From positions 3,312,289-3,376,288 of the forward strand of contig NC_031479.1 in the NCBI RefSeq assembly GCF_000006565.2: DNA of 64,000 bases, in the 5' to 3' direction. Below are positions 50,937 through 62,500 of this stretch, one piece after another. The position numbers were made by a program, and so were the translations under genes. The notes below the pieces were generated by a model. That model was not told the origin of the DNA, ran no database searches, and saw only the letters and a program-made list of their open reading frames with translations. Source of the DNA: Toxoplasma gondii ME49 (Eukaryota > Apicomplexa > Conoidasida > Eucoccidiorida > Sarcocystidae). Within the stretch, counting starts at the first letter, position 1. Every line of letters starts with the position of its first letter.

Positions 50937-52032
50937 TCATGCATGTTTGAGTCGTAAAGTACGTCGAAGCGCTGGTGAGCTTGCACGGATGACTTCTTCT
51001 GTCTCACCTTCCAAATAATCTGCCTTTCGCTTGATCCACTCTTGGATGGGGAGCTTGCTGCCGTCTGCAAGAATATGACAAACGCTACACAGTTGCGGTT
51101 CTACAGGCATACTTGTGTCTGCACCAACTTGGAGTACATACAGCCCAGAAAAAAGTTCGTTTACCTCAACCGAGGAACTCCATTTGATCATGTGTTCCAG
51201 GGAGTGTATAGCTTCAGTTGTTGCCTGATGAATGACGCATGCCGTGGGCGTTTGATGTCGATATATTGCTTGTGTCGGGTGCGTTCTCTTATTCGAATTG
51301 AAATTTCAGCTCGCTTATTTGAGGACTGAACTCGAATTCTTCCTCTTTATTGAAAAATTACCTTCTCTCCGGCCTGAACAGACTGTTACCATCCTGTGGA
51401 TGAGTCGCCTGAGGGCCAGATCGAGGGCGGCTAAGACTCGTCCTCGTTCTGCTCTGTCTCGTGCGATTGCTTCCTTCTCTCCTTCGGACTTGTTTAGGAT
51501 GCACACAGGTCTCCAGCAGCTGCGGCCTCGAAAGGCGGCCGCAAACATCTCTGCCTGAGAAGCCCCAAAAAACAGAGGAAAGCCTGTGGAACGTTTCAAC
51601 AGTTCTGCTCGCCACGACAGAAAAAAAGAATCCATCAAACATTCACCTGTATTCAACCAATGAAACATCTACAGCCATCTACAAGCATACACATATACGT
51701 ATGCCTATATATATATATATACTTGAAGATGCATGTATTACACATATGCATATACATATGCATACATAGCAAATATGTACGTATATATAAGGGGTGATGG
51801 CAGATGTGTCTGCACAGATACAGAACGGCACATGTTGCTTACGATCTTGGAAAAGCGAGAACGATCGATGTACACAACAGGTCGTCCCCCCCCCCTCACG
51901 AAGGGCTGCGTGGAAGATAAGCAAATGCATGCACTCGCTCATGCGTAGAGATGAAGATCCGCCGTTATGGACGCTGACAAAACACACGATACCGTAAAGT
52001 CATACACATTCATATATATATATATATACAAA

Positions 52033-52083
<51 letters not shown>

Positions 52084-54927
52084 GTACCTGTGCACACACA
52101 GATATACGCAGGTAACTATATAGATCCATATAGAGGCGTGTACAAGCATTGGTAGAAACATGTATCACGGCATCGGGAGAATGCAAAATGGAGACTTCTT
52201 TGTTGCACTTGAAGAAACGGCACTTGAAGATGCGTGCGTAGGGCCGCGAACGTTTCTCAGAGTCAGAAAAGTCACAAGAGAGAAGCGGAGAGAGAGAAAA
52301 CGTAGAAGAGCTGCTGTGGTGACTCACGCAAAGTGCAACTGAAGGCAAGTGCCCCTGCTCCTCTCTGAGCACAAGACTCCACGAGTGACGGCCGACAAGC
52401 TGCTCCCCCTTCCTCTTGCCCTCTCTCTGCTGTCCGCGCTTCCTTGTCTTCTTGCCCTTCCCTCCTCTCTCCTCACTTTCGTCAGATGTGCATTCGTCAC
52501 AGACCATCGCACAAAACGGAGAGACAGAGGAACCTTGCGGTGACGGACTGGACATCGGCGGCGACCCACACAGACAGCAAGAAGACACCGAAGACGGAAA
52601 CGACGAGGAAGAACATAACGCAGGGGGTACAGAGGAAGAAGAAGGAGACGAGGACAAAGACGATAGATAGGGAGCAGCAGAGGCAACGACAGATGAACGA
52701 TGACTTTCTTCGGGTGGCGCTGCCCTCGTCATCTCTTGATGCTTCTTGATGTAGAACTCCTTCTTCCTGCAGTTTTTCCCCCATTCGTCTTTCTTCGTGT
52801 TCACTTCTTTCTCAGTCTCAGCCTCGCTCTGCAGCGCTCGTGCATGCGTCCACCCAAGGGCCTTCCCAGCATCTCTCCGGAGGCCTCGTTGTCGACAGAA
52901 ACTTTCGTAGTGTCGCAGAATGACCTGGTGAGGCGGTGGAGCAGACGCCATCTGCTCTTCCTCGTTATGCGTTTTCTCTTTCTCTGTTCTGCCCTCTCTC
53001 TCGAGTGAGTTTTCCCCGCTTTCTTCCTCCACGCCCACACCCTCCTCTCCCGCACGAGTCTCGCCAGTCCCCGCCACTGTCTCCTGTCCTTCAACGAGTT
53101 CTTCTGAAAGGTTGCCTCTCGCCTCATTCTTCTCTTCGACCTTCTCCGCCCCGGCCTTCCCCGCCTGTCCCGCGGTTTCACACGTAGAACGAGAAGAGAA
53201 ACGAGCTTCGTTTCTTCCCAGACAGTGGTGGAGAGGAGTGTCCAGATACACCTGATGGAAGGCGCAGTGGTCTGTGAATAACGACGGAGAGGAGAGAGAG
53301 AGACTCGAGTTTGCAGACATTTCGCGCAGAACGACAACGGTAATAATACGAAGAAACCCCTGTAGAAAGATACAGCAGAGACGACGCTCGACACCGAGGT
53401 CGAGTGGACAAAGAGGCACTCAGAGAGATGCGCGTACACGAACGGAGACAGAAACAGGCGAGAGAAGAAGGAAGAACGGCTGCACAAAAAGGCGTACCTT
53501 CCTGCATGCATCGAGCCGTTAATGTCTGGGTTGCGTTTCACCTGTCTATCAATACAGTTGTGTTCCTCTATAAAGCGAGAGATGAGCCTGAGGAAGTGAC
53601 ACGAGACGCATGCGTCGACGTTCTTTGTGCACAGAACGACGTGGATATCGCGGCGCTTCGCTTGAGGGGAAACGGTTTCGAGAATGCCGGGTGTAGTAAC
53701 TCTTCACAGAATGTGAACGCGAGACTTACACTGGGAAGCAAGACGAAATAACTTCTTTCTCATGGAGGCGAGATGCATGGTGTCGTCTACGAGGAGAACA
53801 AGAAGAGGAGAAGAGGCGACTGCGTCTAAGGCAGAAGGAGGCAGAAAGGCGGATGGAGACTCAGAGAAAGGAGAACTGCGGCAGATCCTGCCCCGAGACT
53901 CCTCTCGTCGTCCTTGGTCACCATCGCCATCGCTTTTGCCAACTGTCCTCGTCCTCAGCGAACCGATCACTTCCGGAAGAACGCTCGTGCACTCTGCCTT
54001 CTCGAAGGACCTTCGAGGAACCTCTGCTCTTCTCTCCCTCAGTTGCCTCCTCCTCTCGCGCCTCTCCTCCGTTTTGCCTCCTGGTTCTTCCTGCTCTCCT
54101 CCGATTTCATTTGTCTGTTGCTCACTCTCTCCTCGTCCCTCCTCTGCGTTTCGCTCTTCTCCGCAGGCACCGGCCTGCCGTCTATACCACACTTCGCGGC
54201 GCTCGAGGATGTCTCGAATGCGGCCATGAGCGATGTGCCGAGCTCGCTTCCACGTTGCTGGGTCGAAGCTGGTAGCGTCTTTCTCTCCTTCCCTGACGCA
54301 TGCACACTCGCCAGTGCCCTCAGCCTCAGACGGAGGCTTGCTGCGAGAGAGAGAGTGAGAAGCCGACCTTATCTCCGAGCGGCGCGTGCATCCGCCGCAG
54401 TCTCCTCTCGTCCCTGCCTGCCTGCCTCTCTGAGAGGCGACGAAGGCGGAGCGCGGAGAAAACTCAGAAGGAATTGGATAGGAGGTTGAGGGAGAGGACG
54501 AAGAGGAAGGAGAGGAAGAAACGTCGGCTAAAGAAGAGGAGCGACAGGCATCCGAACAGACGGCGTAACTGGAAGGTGAGCCAGACGGAATGTCGTCAGT
54601 GCCTGTCTCCCGTTTTGTCTCGACAGGCCTAGGCAGCTGTTCGATTTCCTTCTGTGCATGCAGGAGGTCCCGTTCGAGGGCGTCAAAGCAGATATGCTGA
54701 ATGGACACATGGCGCGGGCAGAGATGTCGCTCCGTGTCTCCGAGTTTTCCTTCGATTCCAACACCGCAGGGTTCACCAAAAGCGCGTGAGAGATTTTCTG
54801 CGAACAGCGGAGACGTTGAAAGGGCTCTGCACAGAGTCGTTTTGCCCGACGCCGGCAAGCCGTACACCAAAATCAGCATGCAACTTGTCCTGTCGCTGGA
54901 AGGAAGAAAAGGAGACAACTCTTGCAT
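50937..54927 (-). CDS. PSTK: L-seryl-tRNA(Sec) kinase-like protein (4 exons, 820 aa)
   Basis: Exons 54927-53730, 53271-52328, 51554-51362 and 51064-50937; donors GTAAGT, GTGAGT, GTAATT, acceptors all CAG, phases 1, 0, 1 close. The Walker A loop is GLPASGKTT (residues 23-31). Exon 1 ends with VDDTMHLASMRKKLFRLASQ, and exon 2 continues YHCAFHQVYLDTPLHHCLGR, the order seen in PSTK/KTI12 kinases. Exon 3 carries LDLALRRLIHRM, like the PSTK C-terminal helix. PSTK phosphorylates Ser-tRNA(Sec) ahead of selenocysteine synthesis. The protein is over twice the usual ~350 aa because of Glu/Ser/Arg-rich inserts after the P-loop and in exon 2. The start is ATG 54927; ATG 54879 (MLILVYG) is equally possible. 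The related KTI12 elongator factor is the main alternative. Confidence 0.75.
52014..52082. repeat. (TA)n tract in kinase intron 2
   Basis: A long TA-rich microsatellite with CATA and AAATA interruptions inside the 773-bp intron. A second, weaker tract lies at 51700-51790 in the same intron. Confidence 0.9.
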
Positions 54928-57900
54928 TCTCGGTGGAAGATACAGGCAGGGCGCTGTTTTAGGTCTGCGAGACAGTGGACCTATACACCCTAAAAGCCTG
55001 TGTATAGACGCGTCGCTCACTTGTGCTAAAACACTCGTTCTCTACGCTTACATTCGTGCGTCGGCATTTCTAGGTCGGAGACGTGTGGGTATTAAGAAGC
55101 GGACACAGAGAGAGAGAGATCACTTTACAAACGCATTTATGGGCAGGCAAGGATACCTACAGACAGATCGTCAATGGGCGGAATGAGATCCACGTGCATT
55201 CGAGGGGCAGACTGCGATACAGATGTCGTTGCTGGCAAGGCATGCGTGTGGCGGCAATCCATCCAAATGCACGCAGCTCGAAACTCGGTATTTCAAATCG
55301 AAACGAAAGTGAGAGCAGGATATTGATCAAGCGGAAGACTGAGTCGTTGACCCAGGAAACCGTGAACCGTAGAAAACCAGCACATGCGTCCACCGCTGAA
55401 ACAGCAGAAATCCTCCAAGAAGCGAAGGCGGGGACTGCCACAAACCACGAACCGCACACAAAGGCCTCAATTTTCGAGAGGAAAGGGCGCTTTAAACCGA
55501 AACTGGGCAAGCAGTAAAATTGCCTTCTAACGATATGCAGTTTTGGCGGTGTACATAAACCCAGGTGTCTCACGGGTCTCGTCTCGCGAGCATGCCAACG
55601 CTGTGGATGGACCGCCGGCTTTCTGCGTGTTGTCTTGAGGAAAAGGCTCTTGAGTAAGCTTTTTTGCAGTCTTTGAATCGAGAATCAATCGAAACGAAAT
55701 GCAAAACGTGCTCGGAGACACGAAGAAGGAATCTCTCCTTCCATCCCATACAAATTCCTATTAGGTGAGTCTGAGATCGGGGCGGTTGACCCGCGTCACA
55801 GGCTGCTGGGTGAAAAGGTGTGTTCCACGGCGTAGCTACGACGGGTTACTGCGAGTCCGTCAAAAGCGATGTATTCCAAGTTATCACACAATTGAAATTT
55901 TCGATGGCAGAGAATTTGTTGCGAGCCGGAGAGTGCCGAAAATGACGAAGAGGGAAGTACCGATGGCGCGCCGCACAGGCCTCACGGATGCACGCCGACC
56001 AGCGACGATCGGGACTGGTCTCACGTTAGTGTTCGAAGCTCGAGCAAGAATTGCACCGGCTGTCTGTTTCGTTGACTGAATCCCATTGATTCCTCTTGCC
56101 TTTCCTGCTACAGCTCACTGCACTCGTTGCAGACATCCGTGAATTGCGCCAGCTGTGTTTCTGTCGATTGTCAGTGCACAAAGTCCCAGATACGAGTTGC
56201 AGACTGTCAGATCGCGCTGCCCTGATAAAAGGTAACGTATATGCCAGCATAAGCTCTGTGAAGGAGATCCGATAAATATATAAGATATAATTTTGTCCTC
56301 CTGCACAAGGTCCAGTAAGGCACATGTACCAGGGACGTTCATAGAACTACGGAAACTACTGGCGCCAAGTACAGGAAGTTCTGCAATTGATCAGTCAGTA
56401 GCCTCAGGATGTACAGTCAACGCTCTAGCACCTATTCGGATGTCTAAAAGTCCGAACTGGCAGTAGCGAGTGAGTCTGTAGTCTGCTGCTCCCTCCCACG
56501 GCTTAAAAAAGTCAGCTTGTCACAGAACCAGATCTTGATATTTTGGGGGTCCCAGGGTAGGACCCAAAACGCTGATTTTCGTCCTGTCGTGAGCAGTGGA
56601 AGCCTTTCGTGTTCCGTATCCCATATACCGCTGTAGTTCAATATACAGCGGGTGTCATCGCCGTAAACAAAAGAGATTCCCAGATGCGTCTTCCTGGACT
56701 GTCGGCCCTTAACGGGTGCTGATACAAAATCGTTGCCCTGTTTCGTGCAGTACAGAGTGGTGAGACGAAGCTACGGACGATCTTTTGCTGCCTGGACACG
56801 CATATCCTGACCTGCAGAAACGACTTGCGCTAGCGTGAGGCCGTGAAGCCAGATTCATCCAGAGGCGTTCACTGTAGGATGTAGCACATCGTTTGGTTGG
56901 TGAGTATGCGGAACATTCGTTGATCAAGTTACTCATGCTGCAGAACGTTCTCTCGTTTGCGAGATTTACCCTTTGCTGTTCTACACGCGCAAACGTTCAG
57001 AAAAGGTCACAAAGGGTTGACATCGGAAGTGTATCACAGTGGATAGTTGCTTGTAAACTTTTCTACTCCAGGGGAGGTGTGCGCGCTTTGCGCCAGTTTA
57101 AAACAAATCATAAAGGGTGTCAGAGTCATGCAGATGCATGTTCATAGCTTCAGTCTAAATGCAGGACTTAAACAACAGTAGGTACGGTCAGCGCTCCGAG
57201 ACATGCGAACAGATGATGATGAAACATCTTTCCAAACGATCGGAATGGACGTCCAGGGAAACCCCTTTTCCTCTGCGTTTTCCAAGATCTATGTGTTAGA
57301 AATAAGACCAAAGAAGTGCCATTTGAATCGCAGAGTGAAGACCTCTTCGCTCTGCCACGCGATGCTGGTGTTGCTACATCATTTAGATGCTCTCCAGGTC
57401 CGAGATACCCTTGGTGAACGCAGAAGAAAGGCGACAGCAGAGGGGACACTACGTGACACCATACCGATTCGAAAGAGAAACGGGATTTCTATGGAAGGAA
57501 AAGATTGTATACTAACGACTAAGAGTCAATCAAACATCGGGGGATGGAAAGAAACACATGTGTTTCCACGGAACACGTTTAGTCAGGCTCATTCCTGTTC
57601 CACCACTGGTTCGGGTGACCCGAGAGTCTTCATACACTTTCTTTTGGCTGATATCGATTGCATTCGCGAGGCTCCTGTTGAGTTTCCCACATGGGAACGG
57701 GCCGAGATTGCTTCGCTTGAAGCGGTGCGAGAAACGTCAAAATCGAGGATTCGCGGATCACCCACCAAAACAAAAAGCTGCACCTGAAAGGCTGTTAACG
57801 CACGTCCCATTTCCCGATTTGCTTTATGACTTCTGGGTGTACCTCTCTGGTGTCGGGGCCGTTGACACCTGTTCACCGCGGACACAAACACGAATGTGCA

Positions 57901-59591
57901 GCACAACATCAGAGCCAACAAAGGCGCTTCTTCGTGGTTAGCTGCCTCATTCTTCTTGTCACAGCCGTCAACATTTTGTGTGCGAAATTGGGTCAGGCGG
58001 TTCCCCATACATCGTAGTTAGCCCCTGAGATTGAAAAGCGTTTCCTAAACCAAACGCCTGTTTGGCTATCTGCAGTTAACAGATGTTGTCCGCCAGTCTT
58101 TTCGGAGTTTTATGGCGGTGTTCGTTTGCCAAGAAACACAAGCGTTCAGGGGCACCTGGAGCCACGGTTGCTGGGGGAACAATCTCGAGACGATTGCACC
58201 TAGACGGATGCGGGAAGCACGAGATGCTACCTGGATTAGAATAGTCACATGGAGAAGCTGTAATAATCGTGTCAGTTCGCGACACCTTCCGCACAGTCTC
58301 AGCCCTGTGTCAGCGCTTTACCAGGAGCACCTACCGCCGTTCACACCACTACGCTCTGGAACAGTTTTGCAGTGTGTCGGTACTATAAGCCGAAATTTCG
58401 ACTGTTTGCCGGCTGATACGCCCCAGGTCGCTTTGCCTACGAAGATTATCTAGCTTTCGTGCACTCGGAACCATGAGGACTCCCGTTGCTAGTTCTGAAA
58501 AGCGCAAGATTCTGTGGACGGAGGTTGACGGTCTTGGATGGCTGGAGCCAGCAAGGTTTTCCACTTTTGCTGCCGTACGCGGATCCGGTAAATGAAATAC
58601 AGTTCTCTGGTTTCCAGTTCGAAATTAAGCTTTGCCAATACCATAGTGAACATTACCGTGTCCTTACCGGAGCACATCGGGTCACACGTTCTGCGCTTGC
58701 CACATACATCCCCGTCGATGCGGCGACCAGTAATGGACGATCCGTAACAAGGCACAAGCATATGCCAAGGAACACAGTCGTCATTCGTTTCCACTTTACC
58801 TAACAATTCTCCATTTCGCAGCGCCGGAACGCCGTACACACACAGGCACATGCAAGGGGAGCTGCTGGAATACCGACGAACCTGTTGTGTTCGCATGTGG
58901 TCGTCGACGTCGGAGCGCACATGCACACCACCCGGGATTCCAAGATATGGTGGGAAAAAGACCAGCATTTTCGTCCCGTCAATTTATTTTCTTCGTGACT
59001 CCTCCCGTTGGTCTCTTTTCTCTTTACCTCTCATTTTGTCGGCAAGATCCGCTTTCTCCAGGGCTTCTGCGGACAGGAACGGCGGCAAGATCCGGTCATC
59101 CCTTCCTCCTGCCTTTTCCACACTTCGTCACGATTTTCCTCCCTCATCGCATGCGGCTGAGAATGTGGTGTCTCGAGCTCCTTTGTCCTTAAATGTCCTC
59201 CCGCATTCCTCCAGCCACCACGTTTTATTCCTCTTTGTCGTAAGTTGGCCATTTCCCCTCCAATAACTGCCAAGAAAACCACTTTTCTCCGTAGGCTACT
59301 CGCTCGCCCTCTGCGGAGGCGAAGAGGGACGGCGCGGCGGGAATCGACGGAGAATGAAGACAGAACTGGCAAGAGATAAGAGGGAGAGAGAAAACCGGGC
59401 AGAGAAGGAGAGTGCGAAATATTGACTGTGCCGAAGAGAAAGGCGGAGACGAGGGCGGACGAGACGAAACAGAGGAAGAGGTGGAAGGTAGAAGAGAGGG
59501 GACATACGAGTCAGCAGAGGTAGGACAAACACTCAATAAGCAAGGGTCAGCAACGAAAGAAGAGCACCGGAGAAAGAGCTAAAGAAAGAAG
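54928..59591. other. Intergenic region between divergent kinase and nucleoporin genes
   Basis: This 4.7-kb head-to-head region holds both promoters. From 55100 to 58900 there are only short ORFs; the longest is 194 codons at 57203-57787 (+), without recognisable family, codon bias or splice partners. From about 58980 to 59590 the sequence turns pyrimidine-rich, then purine-rich, and looks like the nucleoporin leader. An in-frame TAA at 59580-59582 stops any upstream extension of the nucleoporin frame. Confidence 0.5.
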
Positions 59592-62500
59592 ATGTCGCTC
59601 TTCGGTGGCGGTGGAGGGTCCTCCGGGACCGCTCCTGGTTCCAAGTCTCTCTTTGGAGCAACCACCTCAGGCACCAGCTCGGGACTCTTAGGGGCTTCTT
59701 CCTCATCATCTTCGTCTCTCTTTGGCGGGGGAGGCTCCTCGCTGTTCGGAAACAGCTCTTCTTCAATTTTCGGTGCTGGATCGACCGCCAAGCCTGCGCA
59801 GACGCCTGGTCTGTTTGGCAGTGGCGCAACCAGCTCCTCTTTTTCTGCTTCTCCGTCTTCTTTGTTCGGAAGCGCAGGTGCGACGGAGAAGCCCGCTGCT
59901 TCTGGAGGCCTCTTTGGAAGTACAGGCGCAAATTCTTCGTCTTCGCTCTTTTCAGGCGGAGGCGCAGCGTCTGCTGCAACATCTGGGGGCGGTCTCTTCG
60001 GTAGTGCTGCTTCAGGGTCTGCGTCATCATCATCTTCGTCTTCCTCTTCTTCTCTTTTCGGGGGTGGAGGCGGTACCGCAAATCCAGCAGCTTCTGGCGG
60101 CCTCTTTGCAGGTACAGGAGCTTCTTCTTCGTCTTCTTCTTCGTCTTCGCTGTTCGGTAGTGGAAGCTCGGCAGAGAAGCCCACTGCTTCTGGGGGCCTC
60201 TTTGCAAGTCCAGGAGCAAATGCTTCGTCTTCGCTTTTTTCAGGAGGCCCAACGGCTACTGGGACATCTGGGGGTGGTCTCTTTGGCAATACCGCTTCTG
60301 CGAACTCCTCGTCGTCCAGTTCCTCCTCTTCTTCCTCTTCTTCGTCTTCTTCCTCGTCCTTGCTGTTCGGCAGCGGAGGCGCGACAGAGACGCCCGCTAC
60401 TTCTGGAGGCTTGTTCGGAAGTAAAGGCGCAAATTCTTCGTCTTCGCTCTTTTCAGGCGCAGGTACAGCATCTACTGGAACATCTAAGGGTGGTCTCTTC
60501 GGCAATGCTACTTCAGCGTCCTCCTCTTCTACTTCCTCCGCTTCCGCTTCTTCCTCTTCTTCCTCGTCCTCCTCATCTTCTTTGTTCGGAAGCGCAGGTG
60601 CGACGGAGAAGCCCGCTGCTTCTGGAGGCCTCTTTGGAAGTACAGGCGCAAATTCTTCGTCTTCGCTCTTTTCAGGCGGAGGCGCAGCGTCTGCTGCAAC
60701 ATCTGGGGGCGGTCTCTTCGGTAGTGCTGCTTCAGGTTCTGCGTCATCATCATCATCTTCGTCTTCCTCTTCTTCTCTTTTCGGGGGTGGAGGCGGTGCC
60801 GCAAATCCAGCAGCTTCTGGCGGCCTCTTTGCAGGTACAGGAGCTTCTTCTTCGTCTTCTTCTTCGTCTTCGCTGTTCGGTAGTGGAAGCTCGGCAGAGA
60901 AGCCCACTGCTTCTGGAGGCCTGTTCGGAGCTCCTGCGACTGCGTCGTCACTTCTGCCAGGGGCTGCAGCGTCTGCAGAAACATCTGGGAGTAGTATCTT
61001 TGGCGGTGCTGCTTCTGCGTCGTCTTCCTCTTCCACTTCCTCTGCCTCTTCCACTTCCTCTGCCTCTTCTTCCTCCGCTTCTTACTCCGCTTCTTCATCT
61101 TCTTTGCTCTTCGGGGGCGGCGAAGGGACTGCTGGAGCTGTGTCTGCGAAACCGTCTTCTCTTCCAGGTTCCTCTTCTCTCTTTGGGTCGGGGCAAAGCA
61201 CAAAGGCAGCTGAGGCGCCTCAGTCTTCTCTCTTTTCTTCCTCGCGCCTTGCTTCTGCCTCTTCCGCCGGCGCCAGCGCTTCGTCTACCTCTGCTTCGGC
61301 GCCCGTGGTCGCCTCCTCGATGGCAGCCTTGGCGGCGGGGTCTTCTCCGGAAATCCGTAAGTGTCTTGTCAGCTACATGCACCTGAAGTCGGTTTTGATT
61401 TCGCTTTCGCTCTCGGAATGCCCCGCCCAGGTCGAGGAGCTCTTTTCCTCGCCGCAGCTGCTGCAGCGCTTCGCCTCGCTGCTCTCCCCGTTTGATCCTT
61501 CCGTGGACCGCGCACTGCCTCAGAATATTTCGGCCGATCTGCATGCGGCCATCTCGGCGGTTCGCAAGCAGTTCGCGCAGAGGGCGGCGCGTCGGAGATC
61601 GGCTTCCGACGCGACGGATGCTGCGCGAGACCGTTTGGTGCCATCCGAGGCGATGATCTATGAGGCTCTGTCTGTGTTCCTGCTTCGGAAGTTCAACAAG
61701 CAGCAACAACTTCTTTCGCCGCGTTTTTCAGCCCCCTTTCTCCAGGAAGCCGTCGATCCCGACGACCCTGTCACGATGCGAGAAGTGGAAGACATTCTCG
61801 TCGACGAACAGGTCGACTTCTTTTGGTGCCTCGCCTTCATTTTTCGCACCGCGGCTTCTGTGGCTCCGTCGTCGAGCCGGACCCAGGCCCCGAAGCAGAG
61901 GACGCCTGCGACTCTGGACTCCAGCAGCGACAAATCTCTTTCTGGACAGAAGAGTGAGAACAGGGACGCGCCTGCTTCAGGCCCGAAGCGCGACGCTGCG
62001 AAGAGTTCGTCGCTCGAACAGGCCTGCTTCGCCTTTGCGTGCTGTATAGTGCGCGAGAAGAACATCGAGGAGGGCCTTTTTCGGACCTACGACGAGTTGA
62101 GTCGACGCTTCGATGGATTGGAAAGGAGCGGTCGCAAAAGGTCTGCCCTGACCGAGGACACCGTGAAGCGCGAGGCAGCTCGCGCGTCCCGCTCTCCGGC
62201 TTTGCAGCAAGTGGCTGAGGAACCGGAGACTGTGAAGGCTTTGGCGGCGACTCTGCGCATCCAGAAGGCGCTGCTTCACTGTTTCGCGGCGTTCTACCGT
62301 GCGAGGAATGTTCTCGAGGCATGCGCGAAGGAGAAGCCTGTCTCTGCGGCCGCTACGCTCCACCGCCTCGCCTCCATGGTCACAGACGACTCCTTCGTCG
62401 GCGCTCTGGCGGCGAGCAGCAGCGAAGATCGCCGCTTGCTCCACAGCTCCCGGCTTCGTCTCGCGGGCCAGGAGGTAGCCGACGCCTCTGCGCTTCTCCT

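Noticed and set aside
52010..52325. C-terminal continuation of the kinase exon 2 ORF through a TA-rich stretch
   Set aside because: A GTGAGT donor at 52327 joins in phase 0 to exon 3, which carries the expected C-terminal helix. The read-through part encodes Ile/Tyr repeats from the microsatellite.
57203..57787. 194-codon plus-strand ORF with an ATG
   Set aside because: About one or two stop-free runs of this length are expected by chance in 64 kb at this GC content. Composition is not coding-like and no splice partner or family is seen.
59579..61054. 491-codon acidic Glu/Pro-rich ORF on the minus strand
   Set aside because: It is the antisense of the GLFG/poly-Ser repeats; TCT/TTC codons read as Glu backwards. 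The plus-strand FG frame is continuous with ordinary coding sequence downstream.
59722..61386. 554-codon Leu/Arg-rich plus-strand ORF
   Set aside because: Out-of-frame shadow of the same repeats; it stops just as the real frame enters the non-repetitive helical region.
61357..61430. Intron-like GTAAGT ... CCCGCCCAG inside the nucleoporin
   Set aside because: It is 74 nt long, so removing it would shift the frame, while both flanks are in the same frame with the segment retained. The retained segment also reads as a plausible helix.
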